Below the pieces are notes generated by a model that was not told the DNA's origin, made no database searches, and saw only the letters and a list, made by a program, of their open reading frames with translations. A stretch of DNA of 64,000 nt from Bradyrhizobium sp. SZCCT0231 (GTDB lineage: Bacteria; Pseudomonadota; Alphaproteobacteria; Rhizobiales; Xanthobacteraceae), in contig NZ_JAFCKP010000001.1 of assembly GCF_018130245.1 (NCBI RefSeq), positions 868,001-932,000 on the forward strand, read 5' to 3'. Positions 31,420 to 39,588 of this stretch are shown piece after piece. The position numbers and the translations under genes were made by a program. Numbering within the stretch: the first letter of the stretch is position 1; every line of letters starts with the position of its first letter.

Positions 31420-32838
31420 CTACCGGCCGGCACTGCTCGCGACGACCGGCGAGGGCGAGGTCGCGAACTTGCCGAGCCCGAGATAGACGAGGCCCGAAAC
31501 GCCGATCCCGAACAGCCAGCTCAGATCGGCGCCGCCCAGCAGGTTGATCGAGATCGGTCCCTGCAGCGCGCCGACCAGGCCGTCCTCGACCAGCCAACCG
31601 GCGACGAGGCCGGCGAAGAACGCGATCATGCCGGCCCAGTTGATGTCGCCATAGGCGCTGGTCTCCGGCGAGCGGTAGAGCTCGGCCACCTCGATCTTGC
31701 CCTTGCGCTTGATGAAGAAGTCGGCGAGCACCACGCCGGCCCACGGGCTCATCCACAGCAAGAGGCTGATCATCCAATTGTCGAACGCCTTGGCAAAGGA
31801 TGGCGCGAAGATGAAGTAGAGGGTGACCAGATAGCCGGCGACGCCGACGATGACGGTGAGCCAGAAGCGCGAGAATTTCAGCCCCGCGCTCAGCGCCGCC
31901 AGCGTCGCCGAATAGACATTGAGGATGTTGGTGGCGATCGGGCCGTGCAGCACCATCAACAGGACCAGGATGCTGACCGGGCCGCCGAAAACCGCACTCA
32001 CCATCTTGGCAGGATCGGTATCCAGCGTCGTCGAGGCGATGGTCGCACCTAAGATGCCGAGCCACACCGTCGGCACGAACATGCCGACATAGCTGTACCA
32101 GAACACGGATTTCGACGGCGTAGAGCGCGGCACGAAGCGCGAATAGTCGGAGGCCCAGGTGACCCAGGAAATGCCCCAGCCGACGCCGATCGCCGTCATC
32201 AGCAGCGTCAGCATCGCAAGATGCGCGCCGGGCGGCAGCGAGGTGGTCAGGCTCCAGTTGACGACGCCGGGCCGCGTCCAGGCCAGCACGCTCATCAGCA
32301 CCATGATGGCGATGGTCGGCGGCACCGTGTATTTCTCGAAGGTGCGGATCGCGTAGAAGCCGTAGATGCCGATCAGCACCTGCACCGCCATCACCAGCGT
32401 GATGACGACCATCTCGATCAGCCAGGTGTCGGGCACGCCGAACTGGCCGAGAATGCCCATCGAGACCTTCACCGGGAAATAGGTGTTCACGCCGATCCAG
32501 CCCAGCGTCATCAGGAACATCAGGATGCTGGGCAGATAGGCGCCGCGGACGCCGAAGGCAGACCGGCTCAGCACCATCTGGTTGACGCCGGTCTTGTGCC
32601 CCATCACCGTGAAAGTCGCGAAGATCGCGCAGCCGACGATGTTGCCGAGCACGATGACCGCGATCGTCTCCATCAGGCCGAGCTTGAGGATGATGCCGAG
32701 CGCGCCGAGCGCCCAGTTGACCGGCGCGATGTTGGCGCCGGCCCAGATCCACATCTGCTGTGGCCCGGTGGAATCCCGGTCCGCATCGGGAATGGGCTCG
32801 ATGCTGTGAATATCAGCGCGAAGTTCGGTATCCGTCAT
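31420..32838 (-). CDS. NCS1-family nucleobase/hydantoin-type permease
   Basis: A 472-residue inner-membrane protein with about twelve hydrophobic helices and NCS1 features (MWIWAGANIAPVNWALGALG at the start, then GVNTYFPVKVSMG and WASDYSRFVPR). NCS1 proteins import nucleobases, hydantoins, allantoin or related vitamins with a cation. ATG 32838 follows GGGGGAT and is preferred over a TTG four codons earlier. A site similar to the MarR-type operators lies at 32853-32866 just before it, which would tie it to the catabolic operon at 33810. Confidence 0.83.
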   Translation of the reverse strand: MTDTELRADIHSIEPIPDADRDSTGPQQMWIWAGANIAPVNWALGALGIILKLGLMETIAVIVLGNIVGCAIFATFTVMGHKTGVNQMVLSRSAFGVRGAYLPSILMFLMTLGWIGVNTYFPVKVSMGILGQFGVPDTWLIEMVVITLVMAVQVLIGIYGFYAIRTFEKYTVPPTIAIMVLMSVLAWTRPGVVNWSLTTSLPPGAHLAMLTLLMTAIGVGWGISWVTWASDYSRFVPRSTPSKSVFWYSYVGMFVPTVWLGILGATIASTTLDTDPAKMVSAVFGGPVSILVLLMVLHGPIATNILNVYSATLAALSAGLKFSRFWLTVIVGVAGYLVTLYFIFAPSFAKAFDNWMISLLLWMSPWAGVVLADFFIKRKGKIEVAELYRSPETSAYGDINWAGMIAFFAGLVAGWLVEDGLVGALQGPISINLLGGADLSWLFGIGVSGLVYLGLGKFATSPSPVVASSAGR

Positions 32839-32852
32839 GACATCCCCCAATA

Positions 32853-32866
32853 CGAAGCACGCTGCG
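32853..32866. promoter_or_regulatory. Operator-like site before the NCS1 permease gene
   Basis: CGAAGCACGCTGCG matches the palindrome CGAAGCATGCTTCG of the 33698-33765 array at 12 of 14 positions, and the flanking ATA on the left also matches unit 3. It lies 14 nt upstream of the permease start codon, where a bound repressor would hinder transcription. Whether the MarR protein binds here is inferred from similarity alone. Confidence 0.45.
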
Positions 32867-33104
32867 CATCATCGCAGCATAAATCGTGCCATTGAATTCC
32901 GGAGAGTCGAGCAGGCGGGCATCGAAGCCAGCGGTCGCGCGCGTCGCGCCGGATTGCTACTGCGTTTTCAAGCGCTGACCGATCTCGCGCGCCGGCTCGC
33001 CGCGGCGCGCCCGACTTGCCGGCGAGACGCGACGGACGTTGCACGCGCGGGCAGCGGTACGATGATAAATTGAGCAGTCCAACTCAAAAGCGCAGCAGGC
33101 GCGC

Positions 33105-33599
33105 CTAGTCGAATAGGGCAGCGGCGCTGTCGCGGCTGGGGTTGCCGGCCACGATGCGCTGCATCATCTCGATGAAAAGCGCCTGTTCCCGCTGGCTCAA
33201 TTCGCCGAGCGTTGCGCGATGCGCCCGCCGTGCCGCGCCCTCGATCTTGACCAGCAGCGCGGCGCCGGCGGGTGTCAGGCGGCACAATCGCGCGCGGCGA
33301 TCGTCCTTGTTCACGGCGCGCTCGACCAGATTTCGGGCGGCGAGCCGCTTCAGGGCGCCCGTCGTCGTGGTGCGATCGAGCGCGATATCGGCCGCCAAAG
33401 TGGTCTGATCGGCGGTTTCGCGCACCGCCAGCGCCGAGAGCAGGCTGTATTGCAGCGGCGTGACCTCGAATTCGCCGCAGGCTTCCTGAAACAGCGCGAC
33501 GTGAATCTGGTGCAGCCGGCGGATCAGGTAGCCGGGCCGTTCCGACAATGGCCAGGGGCGGTGCCTGCCCCCGCCGCGACGTGTCTTCGCCTGCCGCAA
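33105..33599 (-). CDS. MarR-family transcriptional regulator
   Basis: The 164-residue protein has a winged-helix core (about residues 35-120) with LQYSLLSALA, TTLAADIALDRTTTTGALKRL as recognition region and the wing DDRRARLCRLTPAG. MarR proteins usually repress their own and neighbouring catabolic genes until a small aromatic or acidic ligand binds. It is divergent from the amidohydrolase operon, with three palindromic operators in between. The TTG at 33599 preceded by GGGAGAG is the preferred start; a TTG five codons upstream is possible. Confidence 0.8.
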   Translation of the reverse strand: MRQAKTRRGGGRHRPWPLSERPGYLIRRLHQIHVALFQEACGEFEVTPLQYSLLSALAVRETADQTTLAADIALDRTTTTGALKRLAARNLVERAVNKDDRRARLCRLTPAGAALLVKIEGAARRAHRATLGELSQREQALFIEMMQRIVAGNPSRDSAAALFD

Positions 33600-33686
33600 T
33601 GCACACTCTCCCAAGCCAAAACCCTGCCGCGCTTAGCTCGATTCGAGTGCGCCTGCCACAGCAGGATCATGGCACGAAGCTTGCTT

Positions 33687-33769
33687 TTGTCAAAATGCGA
33701 AGCATACTTCGTAATGTCAAAATGCGAAGCATGCTTCGTAATGTCGAAATACGAAGCATGCTTCGTAAT
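33687..33769. promoter_or_regulatory. Three tandem 27-bp promoter/operator units between MarR and the catabolic operon
   Basis: The palindrome CGAAGCATRCTTCG occurs at 33698-33711, 33725-33738 and 33752-33765, each exactly 27 bp apart, with flanks TGTCAAA/TGTCGAA and GTAAT also repeated. Unit 1 forms a promoter, TTGTCA (33687-33692), 17-nt spacer, CGTAAT (33710-33715), with the palindrome in the spacer. Units 2 and 3 repeat the layout with ATGTCA and ATGTCG. A degenerate fourth copy starts at 33675. This fits cooperative repression by the divergent MarR regulator. Confidence 0.72.
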
Positions 33770-33809
33770 TCGGGCGAAGCTGTCGCCCGTGCAAGGAGAG
33801 GAGAGCGCC

Positions 33810-35087
33810 ATGTCCGTCACTGCCAGCTTCGACCTTCTGCTGCGAGGCGGTCGTGTGATCTGTCCGGCCTCCGGCGTCGATGGCCTCAAGGACGTCGCTG
33901 TCCGCAACGGCAAGATTGCGGCGGTCGCGTCCGACATTCTGCCGACCAGCGCGAAGGAGGTGGTCGAGGTCAGTGGCAAGCTGGTGCTGCCCGGGCTGAT
34001 CGATACCCACGCCCATGTCTATCAATATGTCTCCGGCCGCTTCGGCATGAACCCCGACATGGTCGGCGTGCAGTCGGGCGTGACGACGCTGATCGACCAG
34101 GGCGGCCCGTCCTGCATGACGCTGCCGGGCTTCCGTCATTTCATCGCGGAGCAAGCGGCCTCGCGCGTTTACGCCTTCCTGTCCGCCTATCTTGTCGGCG
34201 GCCTCGAGGGACACTTCTATCCGCAGCTCTACAGCCCCGACGGCGTTGACATCGACGCGACCGTCAAGGCGGCGACGGCCAATCCCGACATCGTGCGCGG
34301 CATCAAGGCTCACGCCGAGATCGGCGGCTTCGCGCGCTGGGGCATTCGCGTCATCGAGATGGCGGCCGAGATCGGCAAGCGCGCCGATCTGCCCGTCTAT
34401 GTGCATTTCGGCCAGCTCTGGGGCCTGCCCGAGAGCGGTGCCAACGGCGAGGATGCGGACACCATTCTCACGCGCGTGATCCCGCTCTTGCGCGAGGGCG
34501 ACATTCTCGCCCATCCCTTCACGCGTCATCCCGGCGGTTTCGTCAATCGTGAGGGCGAAGTGCATCCGGTGATTCAGGCCGCGCTCGGCCGCGGCCTCAA
34601 GGTCGACGTCGGCCACGGCAGCCACTTCTCCTACCGGCTCGCGAAGAAAGCGATCGCCGCCGGCATCATTCCGACCACGCTCGGCGCCGACATTCACGGC
34701 TACAACACGCACGTGCCTGCGCCGGCCGGAACGCCCGACCAGCATGAGGACGACGAGAACCATCCCTTCGCCGGACAGGCCAAGTTCAGCCTGGTCCAGG
34801 CGATGAGCTCGATGATGGCGCTGGGCCTCACGCTGGAGCAGGTGGTGCCGATGGTCACCTCCAATCCCGCCAAGATGCTCGGCCGCAGCGAGGAAATCGG
34901 CGCGCTCAAGATCGGCATGGACGCCGACGTCTCCGTGCTCTCCGAGCAGAACGGTCGCTTCGTCCTCAAGGACAATGAGAAGAACGAGGTGATCGCCGAG
35001 CGCCTGCTGCAGCCGGCCTTCTGCCTGCGCGCCGGCACGCGCTACGACGCGGTCGCGCCGATCCTGCCGCAAGCTGTCGCGGCATAA
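33810..35087 (+). CDS. Metal-dependent amidohydrolase (dihydroorotase/hydantoinase-like)
   Basis: The 425-residue enzyme has the amidohydrolase metal site: His67 and His69 (DTHAHV), a probable carboxylated Lys166 (GIKAHAE), His199 (VYVHFG), His235 (LAHPFTRH) and catalytic Asp294 (GADIHG). It should hydrolyse a cyclic or linear amide or imine. AAGGAGAGGAGAG precedes ATG 33810. It leads an operon with a molybdenum hydroxylase and an importer, so the substrate is probably an N-heterocycle or its oxidised product. The exact reaction cannot be named from sequence. Confidence 0.82.
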   Translation: MSVTASFDLLLRGGRVICPASGVDGLKDVAVRNGKIAAVASDILPTSAKEVVEVSGKLVLPGLIDTHAHVYQYVSGRFGMNPDMVGVQSGVTTLIDQGGPSCMTLPGFRHFIAEQAASRVYAFLSAYLVGGLEGHFYPQLYSPDGVDIDATVKAATANPDIVRGIKAHAEIGGFARWGIRVIEMAAEIGKRADLPVYVHFGQLWGLPESGANGEDADTILTRVIPLLREGDILAHPFTRHPGGFVNREGEVHPVIQAALGRGLKVDVGHGSHFSYRLAKKAIAAGIIPTTLGADIHGYNTHVPAPAGTPDQHEDDENHPFAGQAKFSLVQAMSSMMALGLTLEQVVPMVTSNPAKMLGRSEEIGALKIGMDADVSVLSEQNGRFVLKDNEKNEVIAERLLQPAFCLRAGTRYDAVAPILPQAVAA

Positions 35088-35096
35088 GGCCGGGCG

Positions 35097-37490
35097 GTGA
35101 AGGAGGGCGCGGAGTTGCGCAACGAGCGAGAGTTTCCTTCTGGCAAATCCGGGCAGGGCGTGGGCGCACGGCTGCCGCGGAAAGAGGACGACCGCCTGAT
35201 GCGCGGCCGCGGCCTATACGTCGGCGACGTCAGGCTCGCCGGCCTTCAGGATGTTGCCTTTGTGCGCAGCCCGCTGGCGCATGCACGCATCCGCGGCATC
35301 CATGTGCCTGAGCGCCATCGCGGCAGCGTGTTTACGGCAGCCGATCTCGTCGGCATCAAGCCGATCCGCGCGATCTCGGGACTTCCGGGCTTCAAGATTT
35401 CCGAGCAACCGGTGCTGGCCACCGGCAAGGTGCGCCAGGTCGGCGAGCTTGTCGCGATGTGCCTTGCGCCGACGCGCGCCGAGGCGGAGGACATCGCGGC
35501 CTCCGTGACGCTCGATCTGGAGGAGCTGCCCGCAATCTATGACATGCTGAAGGCCCGCGAGCCCGGCTCGGCGCTGGTGCACGAGCATTGGGGCGACAAC
35601 GTCTTCCTGGAGACCAATTACGAGGTCGACATATCAGCCGCGCTCGATGCGCCGATCAAGGTTACGCGCGAGATCTCGACCGCGCGGCAGTGCATGTCGC
35701 CGCTGGAAGGCCGCGGTGTGGTCGCGACCTTCGACAAGAGGCTCGATCAGCTCACGCTGCATTCCGCAGCGCAGATGCCGCACATCACGCGCAGCGGCCT
35801 TGCCGAGTGCCTCGGCATGGAGGAGGGCCAGATCCGCGTGATCTCGCCCGACGTCGGCGGCGGTTTCGGCCACAAGGGCATTCTGCTGCCCGAAGAGGTC
35901 TGCCTGTCCTGGCTGACGATGCAGCGCGGTCATCCGGTGCGCTGGATCGAGGATCGCCGCGAGCATCTCGTCGCCAGCTCCAATTGCCGCGAGCACCACT
36001 ACAAGATCACGGTCTATGCTGACAGCGACGGCACGTTGCGCGGCATCGATTGCGAAGCGACCGTGGATTCGGGCGCCTACTCGTCCTATCCGTTCTCCGC
36101 CTGCTTAGAGGCCGCACAGGTCGCGAGCATCCTGCCGGGGCCCTACAAGATGCCGGCCTATCGCTGCCGCACCTTCTCGGTCGCCACCAACAAATGCCCG
36201 ATCCTGCCCTATCGCGGCGTCGCGCGCACCGGCGTCTGCTTTGCGCTGGAATTGATGCTCGACCTCGTGGCGGCCGAGGCCGGCCTCGAGCCCGGCGAGG
36301 TGCGGCTGCGCAATCTGGTGCGCCCCGAGCAGATGCCGTTCGACAACATCACCAAGAAGCATTTCGACAGCGGCGACTATCCGGAGGCGATGCGCCGCGC
36401 GCTGGCACAGATCGATATCGATTCCATTCGCGGACGCCAGCGCAAAGGTGAGGCTGACGGCCGCCGCATCGGCGTCGGCGTCTCCATCTATTGCGAGCAG
36501 GCCGCGCACGGCACGTCGGTCTATTCCGGCTGGGGCATTCCGATGGTGCCGGGCCACGAGCAGGCCTCGGCGCGCCTGACGCCGGATGGCGGCCTCGAGC
36601 TGCGCGTCGGCGTGCACTCGCACGGGCAGGGCATGGAGACGACGCTCGCCCAGGTCGCCCACGAGATCCTCGGTGTCGACGTCGCGAAGATCCGCATCAT
36701 CCTCGGCGACACCGCGATGACGCCCTATTCGACCGGCACCTGGGGCTCGCGCTCGATGGTGATGGCGGGCGGTGCGGTGGCGACCGCCTGCCGCGAACTC
36801 GGCGAACGTGCCCGGCGCATCGGCGCCAAGCTGCTGCAGCACGATCCGGCGTCGGTGGTGTTGCAGAACGGCGAGGTGCGCGGCGTCAATGGCAGCGTCA
36901 GCCTGAAGGCGATCGCCCACACCTGGTATCGCCGTCCGCAGGACCTGCCGGCCGATGTCGATCCCGGCGGGCTGGAGGTCACGCAAGGCTACAAGCCCGT
37001 GCGCGACAGCGGCACCTTCAGCTACGCCGCGCATGCGGCCGTGGTCGCGGTCGATCCTGATCTCGGCGAGGTCGAGATCCTCGACTACGTCATCGTCGAG
37101 GATGGCGGCGTTCTGGTCAATCCGCTCGTGGTCGACGGCCAGATCTATGGCGGCCTCGCGCAGGGCATCGGCACCGCGCTCTACGAGGAAATGCCGTTCG
37201 ACGCCTCCAGCCAGCCGCTGGCGACGACGCTCGCGGATTACCTGCTGCCCGGGCCGACCGAGGTTCCGGCCGCACGCCTCGATCACATGGAGACGCCGTC
37301 GCCTTACACGCAGTTCGGCGTGAAGGGCATCGGCGAGGGCGGGGCGATCGCGCCGCCCGCCGCGATCGCCAACGCCGTCAATGACGCGCTGCGCCCGCTC
37401 GGTGTCGAGCTGATGCAGTCGCCGATCACGCCGCATCGGATCGTCGCGGCCGTCCTGGCCGCCCGCGCGGCGGAAAGGAGCGCGGCATGA
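35097..37490 (+). CDS. Xanthine-dehydrogenase-family molybdopterin-binding (large) subunit
   Basis: A 797-residue catalytic subunit of the CoxL/XdhB type. It starts with the typical 'RKEDDRLMRGRGLYVGDV' segment, contains GGGFGHKG (about residue 258) and PYRGVARTG, and ends with GVKGIGEGGAIAPP, where Glu747 is the general base of the family. It hydroxylates an aldehyde or N-heterocyclic carbon using water. The GTG start is 9 nt after the hydrolase gene. The true CO-dehydrogenase AYXCSFR loop is absent, so CO is not the substrate. Confidence 0.86.
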   Translation: MKEGAELRNEREFPSGKSGQGVGARLPRKEDDRLMRGRGLYVGDVRLAGLQDVAFVRSPLAHARIRGIHVPERHRGSVFTAADLVGIKPIRAISGLPGFKISEQPVLATGKVRQVGELVAMCLAPTRAEAEDIAASVTLDLEELPAIYDMLKAREPGSALVHEHWGDNVFLETNYEVDISAALDAPIKVTREISTARQCMSPLEGRGVVATFDKRLDQLTLHSAAQMPHITRSGLAECLGMEEGQIRVISPDVGGGFGHKGILLPEEVCLSWLTMQRGHPVRWIEDRREHLVASSNCREHHYKITVYADSDGTLRGIDCEATVDSGAYSSYPFSACLEAAQVASILPGPYKMPAYRCRTFSVATNKCPILPYRGVARTGVCFALELMLDLVAAEAGLEPGEVRLRNLVRPEQMPFDNITKKHFDSGDYPEAMRRALAQIDIDSIRGRQRKGEADGRRIGVGVSIYCEQAAHGTSVYSGWGIPMVPGHEQASARLTPDGGLELRVGVHSHGQGMETTLAQVAHEILGVDVAKIRIILGDTAMTPYSTGTWGSRSMVMAGGAVATACRELGERARRIGAKLLQHDPASVVLQNGEVRGVNGSVSLKAIAHTWYRRPQDLPADVDPGGLEVTQGYKPVRDSGTFSYAAHAAVVAVDPDLGEVEILDYVIVEDGGVLVNPLVVDGQIYGGLAQGIGTALYEEMPFDASSQPLATTLADYLLPGPTEVPAARLDHMETPSPYTQFGVKGIGEGGAIAPPAAIANAVNDALRPLGVELMQSPITPHRIVAAVLAARAAERSAA

Positions 37491-38323
37491 AACCGGCTCC
37501 CTTCGCTTACGAGCGCCCGCGCGATCTCGATGCCGCGCTGTCGATGCTGGCCGCAAGCAGCGGGTCCACAAAGATCATTGCCGGCGGCCAGTCGCTCGGT
37601 CCCATGCTCAATCTGCGGCTGGTGCAGCCGGAGCTGATCATCGACATCTCCGGCCTTGCCGAGCTCAAGCGCGCCGAGATTTCCGGTGGCGAGCTGGTGC
37701 TCGGCGCCCTGGTCACTCATGCCGACATCGAGGACGGCCGCACCGCCGACGTGACGCGCGGTGCCATGCGCGACGTCGCAGCCAATATTGCGTACCGCGC
37801 GGTGCGCAACCGCGGCACCATCGGCGGCTCGCTCAGCCACGCCGATCCCGCCGCGGACTGGATTTCGTCGCTCGCGGCCCTGGGCGCGCGCGTGACGCTG
37901 CGCAGCCTAGCCGGTGCCCGCACTTTAGCAGTCGAGGCCTTCGTTGTCGGCGCTCTTGAATCCGCACTGCATGCCGGCGAGATCGTCGAGGCGGTCCGTG
38001 TGCCGGCGAGATCGGCGTCGGCGCATTGGGGTTACGCCAAGAGCTGCCGCAAGACCGGCGAGTTCGCCCATGCCATCGGCGCGGTGCTGATCGATCCCGC
38101 CGCCGCTTCGGCGCGCGTCGTGATCGGTGCCATCGACACGGCGCCGGTCGTCGTCACGAATGCCGCGGAGCTGTTCGGCGGGCGCATCGCCGCCGACTAC
38201 AAGCAGCGTTTCGAGCCCCGCGTTGCCGATGCTCTCCTGGCAAAGGCCGGCATCGACGACGCCGCGCAGCGCCACATCCATGTCAGCGTGCTGAAGCGCG
38301 CCGTCCTGGAGGCTGCGGCATGA
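37487..38323 (+). CDS. FAD-binding (medium) subunit of the molybdenum hydroxylase
   Basis: This 278-residue subunit has the CoxM/XdhA signatures IIAGGQSLGPML (about residues 26-37) and NRGTIGGSLSHADPAAD (about 105-121), which bind FAD. It takes electrons from the two [2Fe-2S] clusters and passes them to the terminal acceptor. It overlaps the large-subunit gene by 4 nt (ATGA) and also the next gene by 4 nt, so the three subunits are translationally coupled. Confidence 0.87.
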   Translation: MKPAPFAYERPRDLDAALSMLAASSGSTKIIAGGQSLGPMLNLRLVQPELIIDISGLAELKRAEISGGELVLGALVTHADIEDGRTADVTRGAMRDVAANIAYRAVRNRGTIGGSLSHADPAADWISSLAALGARVTLRSLAGARTLAVEAFVVGALESALHAGEIVEAVRVPARSASAHWGYAKSCRKTGEFAHAIGAVLIDPAAASARVVIGAIDTAPVVVTNAAELFGGRIAADYKQRFEPRVADALLAKAGIDDAAQRHIHVSVLKRAVLEAAA

Positions 38324-39507
38324 CCACGATCGCGCTTCAGGTCAATCGCCGCACGGTGGAGCTGCCCGCCGAGCCGCGCACCAGTCTTGCCGATTTCGTG
38401 CGCGACAAGCTCGATCTCACCGGCACGCATCTCGGCTGCGAGCATGGCGTCTGCGGCGCCTGCACCGTGCTGCTCGACGGCGTTCCGGCACGCTCCTGCA
38501 TCACCTATGCGGCGGCCTGCGAGGGCGCCGACGTCACCACGATCGAAGGCCTCGACGAGGACGAGATCACCACCGAGCTGCGCGCCGCCTTCACCCGGGA
38601 ACATGCGCTTCAGTGCGGCTATTGTACGCCGGGCATGCTGGTCTCGGCGCGCGACCTGGTGCTGCGCCTGCCCGACGCCGACGAGCGCCGCATCCGCGTC
38701 GGCCTCAGCGGCAATCTCTGCCGCTGCACCGGCTATGTCGGCATCGTGCGCGCGGTGCAGTCCGTGATCGAGGCAAGGCGCGCGCGCAGCATCGCGCCGC
38801 TGGCCGATGGCGGCCGGACCAGCCTCGGCCCCGTTGGGTCGGGGCGAGCCACAGCAGGTCGCAGCGAGCCGCGGCCTGCGCAACAAGTGCTGGCTCCGGC
38901 ATCAGAGAGCACCACGCCGGGCAGCATCCCCGACTTCACGCCGGCGACCGTTCTCGACCAGCGTTTTACGCTGCCGCACCCGCCGACAAAGGTGTTCGCG
39001 ATGTTCGACGACATCGCAGGCATCGCGGCCTGCCTTCCCGGTGTCTCGCTGATGTCGCCGCCAAGGCCGGAGCGGGTGGAAGGTTCGATCCGCGTCAGGC
39101 TCGGGCCGATCGCCGCGGCCTTCGAGGGTGCCGCGCGCGTCGAGCGCGATCCCGCGACACTCTCGGGGCGCATCGTCGGCATCGGCACCGACCAGCGCAG
39201 CCATTCGGCGACGCAGGGCGAGATCCGTTATCGCCTGCTGCCGCTTGAAGGCGGCGCGGCGACCGCGGTCGAACTGTCGATCGGCTACACGCTCACGGGA
39301 ATGCTGGCCCAGGTCGGCCGGCCCGGTCTGGTGCGAGACCTTGCAAAACGCCTGGTTGCGGAGTTCGCCGCAAACCTCGACCGCCACATGTCCGGCGCGC
39401 CGTCGGGGCTGACGGCCGCGGCGGAGCTCAGCTTCTGGTCGATCGCATCAGACGTTTTGCGCGCGCGTCTCGCGCGCCTGCTTGGCCGCAGGAGCGAGCC
39501 GGAGTGA
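38320..39507 (+). CDS. [2Fe-2S] small subunit fused to a CoxG (SRPBCC) domain
   Basis: The 395-residue protein joins two functions. Residues 1-160 form the CoxS-type subunit with cysteines 40, 45, 48, 60 (CEHGVCGAC) for one [2Fe-2S] cluster and 99, 102, 134, 136 (CGYC, CRC) for the other. A Pro/Ser-rich linker (about 165-205) leads to a CoxG domain (about 210-360: FTLPHPPTKVFAMFDDI, ACLPGVSLM), then a short amphipathic tail. CoxG is normally separate and recruits Mo hydroxylases to the membrane, so the fusion may anchor the enzyme permanently. Confidence 0.85.
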   Translation: MTTIALQVNRRTVELPAEPRTSLADFVRDKLDLTGTHLGCEHGVCGACTVLLDGVPARSCITYAAACEGADVTTIEGLDEDEITTELRAAFTREHALQCGYCTPGMLVSARDLVLRLPDADERRIRVGLSGNLCRCTGYVGIVRAVQSVIEARRARSIAPLADGGRTSLGPVGSGRATAGRSEPRPAQQVLAPASESTTPGSIPDFTPATVLDQRFTLPHPPTKVFAMFDDIAGIAACLPGVSLMSPPRPERVEGSIRVRLGPIAAAFEGAARVERDPATLSGRIVGIGTDQRSHSATQGEIRYRLLPLEGGAATAVELSIGYTLTGMLAQVGRPGLVRDLAKRLVAEFAANLDRHMSGAPSGLTAAAELSFWSIASDVLRARLARLLGRRSEPE

Positions 39508-39513
39508 CGCATC

Positions 39514-39529
39514 GGTGTGTTCGCACACC
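39514..39529 (+). other. UUCG-tetraloop hairpin before the binding-protein gene
   Basis: GGTGTG, TTCG, CACACC forms a 6-bp stem with an extra-stable UUCG loop in the 81-nt gap between the hydroxylase genes and the ABC binding-protein gene. There is no T run after it. It may protect or process the mRNA at the boundary between the enzyme and transporter parts of the operon; this is inference. Confidence 0.45.
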
Positions 39530-39588
39530 ACGAAGTGACGAAGCCTGGACTGCCTAGACATCAACAGCGTGGAATTTGGAGAAACAAC

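Noticed and set aside
33698-33765. CRISPR-like array of short palindromic repeats
   Set aside because: The three 27-bp units are directly adjacent with no unique spacers, lie in a promoter region beside a MarR gene, and no cas genes are present.
35097-39507. Aerobic CO dehydrogenase (coxLMS)
   Set aside because: The large subunit lacks the AYXCSFR active-site loop and has PYRGVARTG instead; the gene order is also L-M-S and not the M-S-L order of true cox operons.
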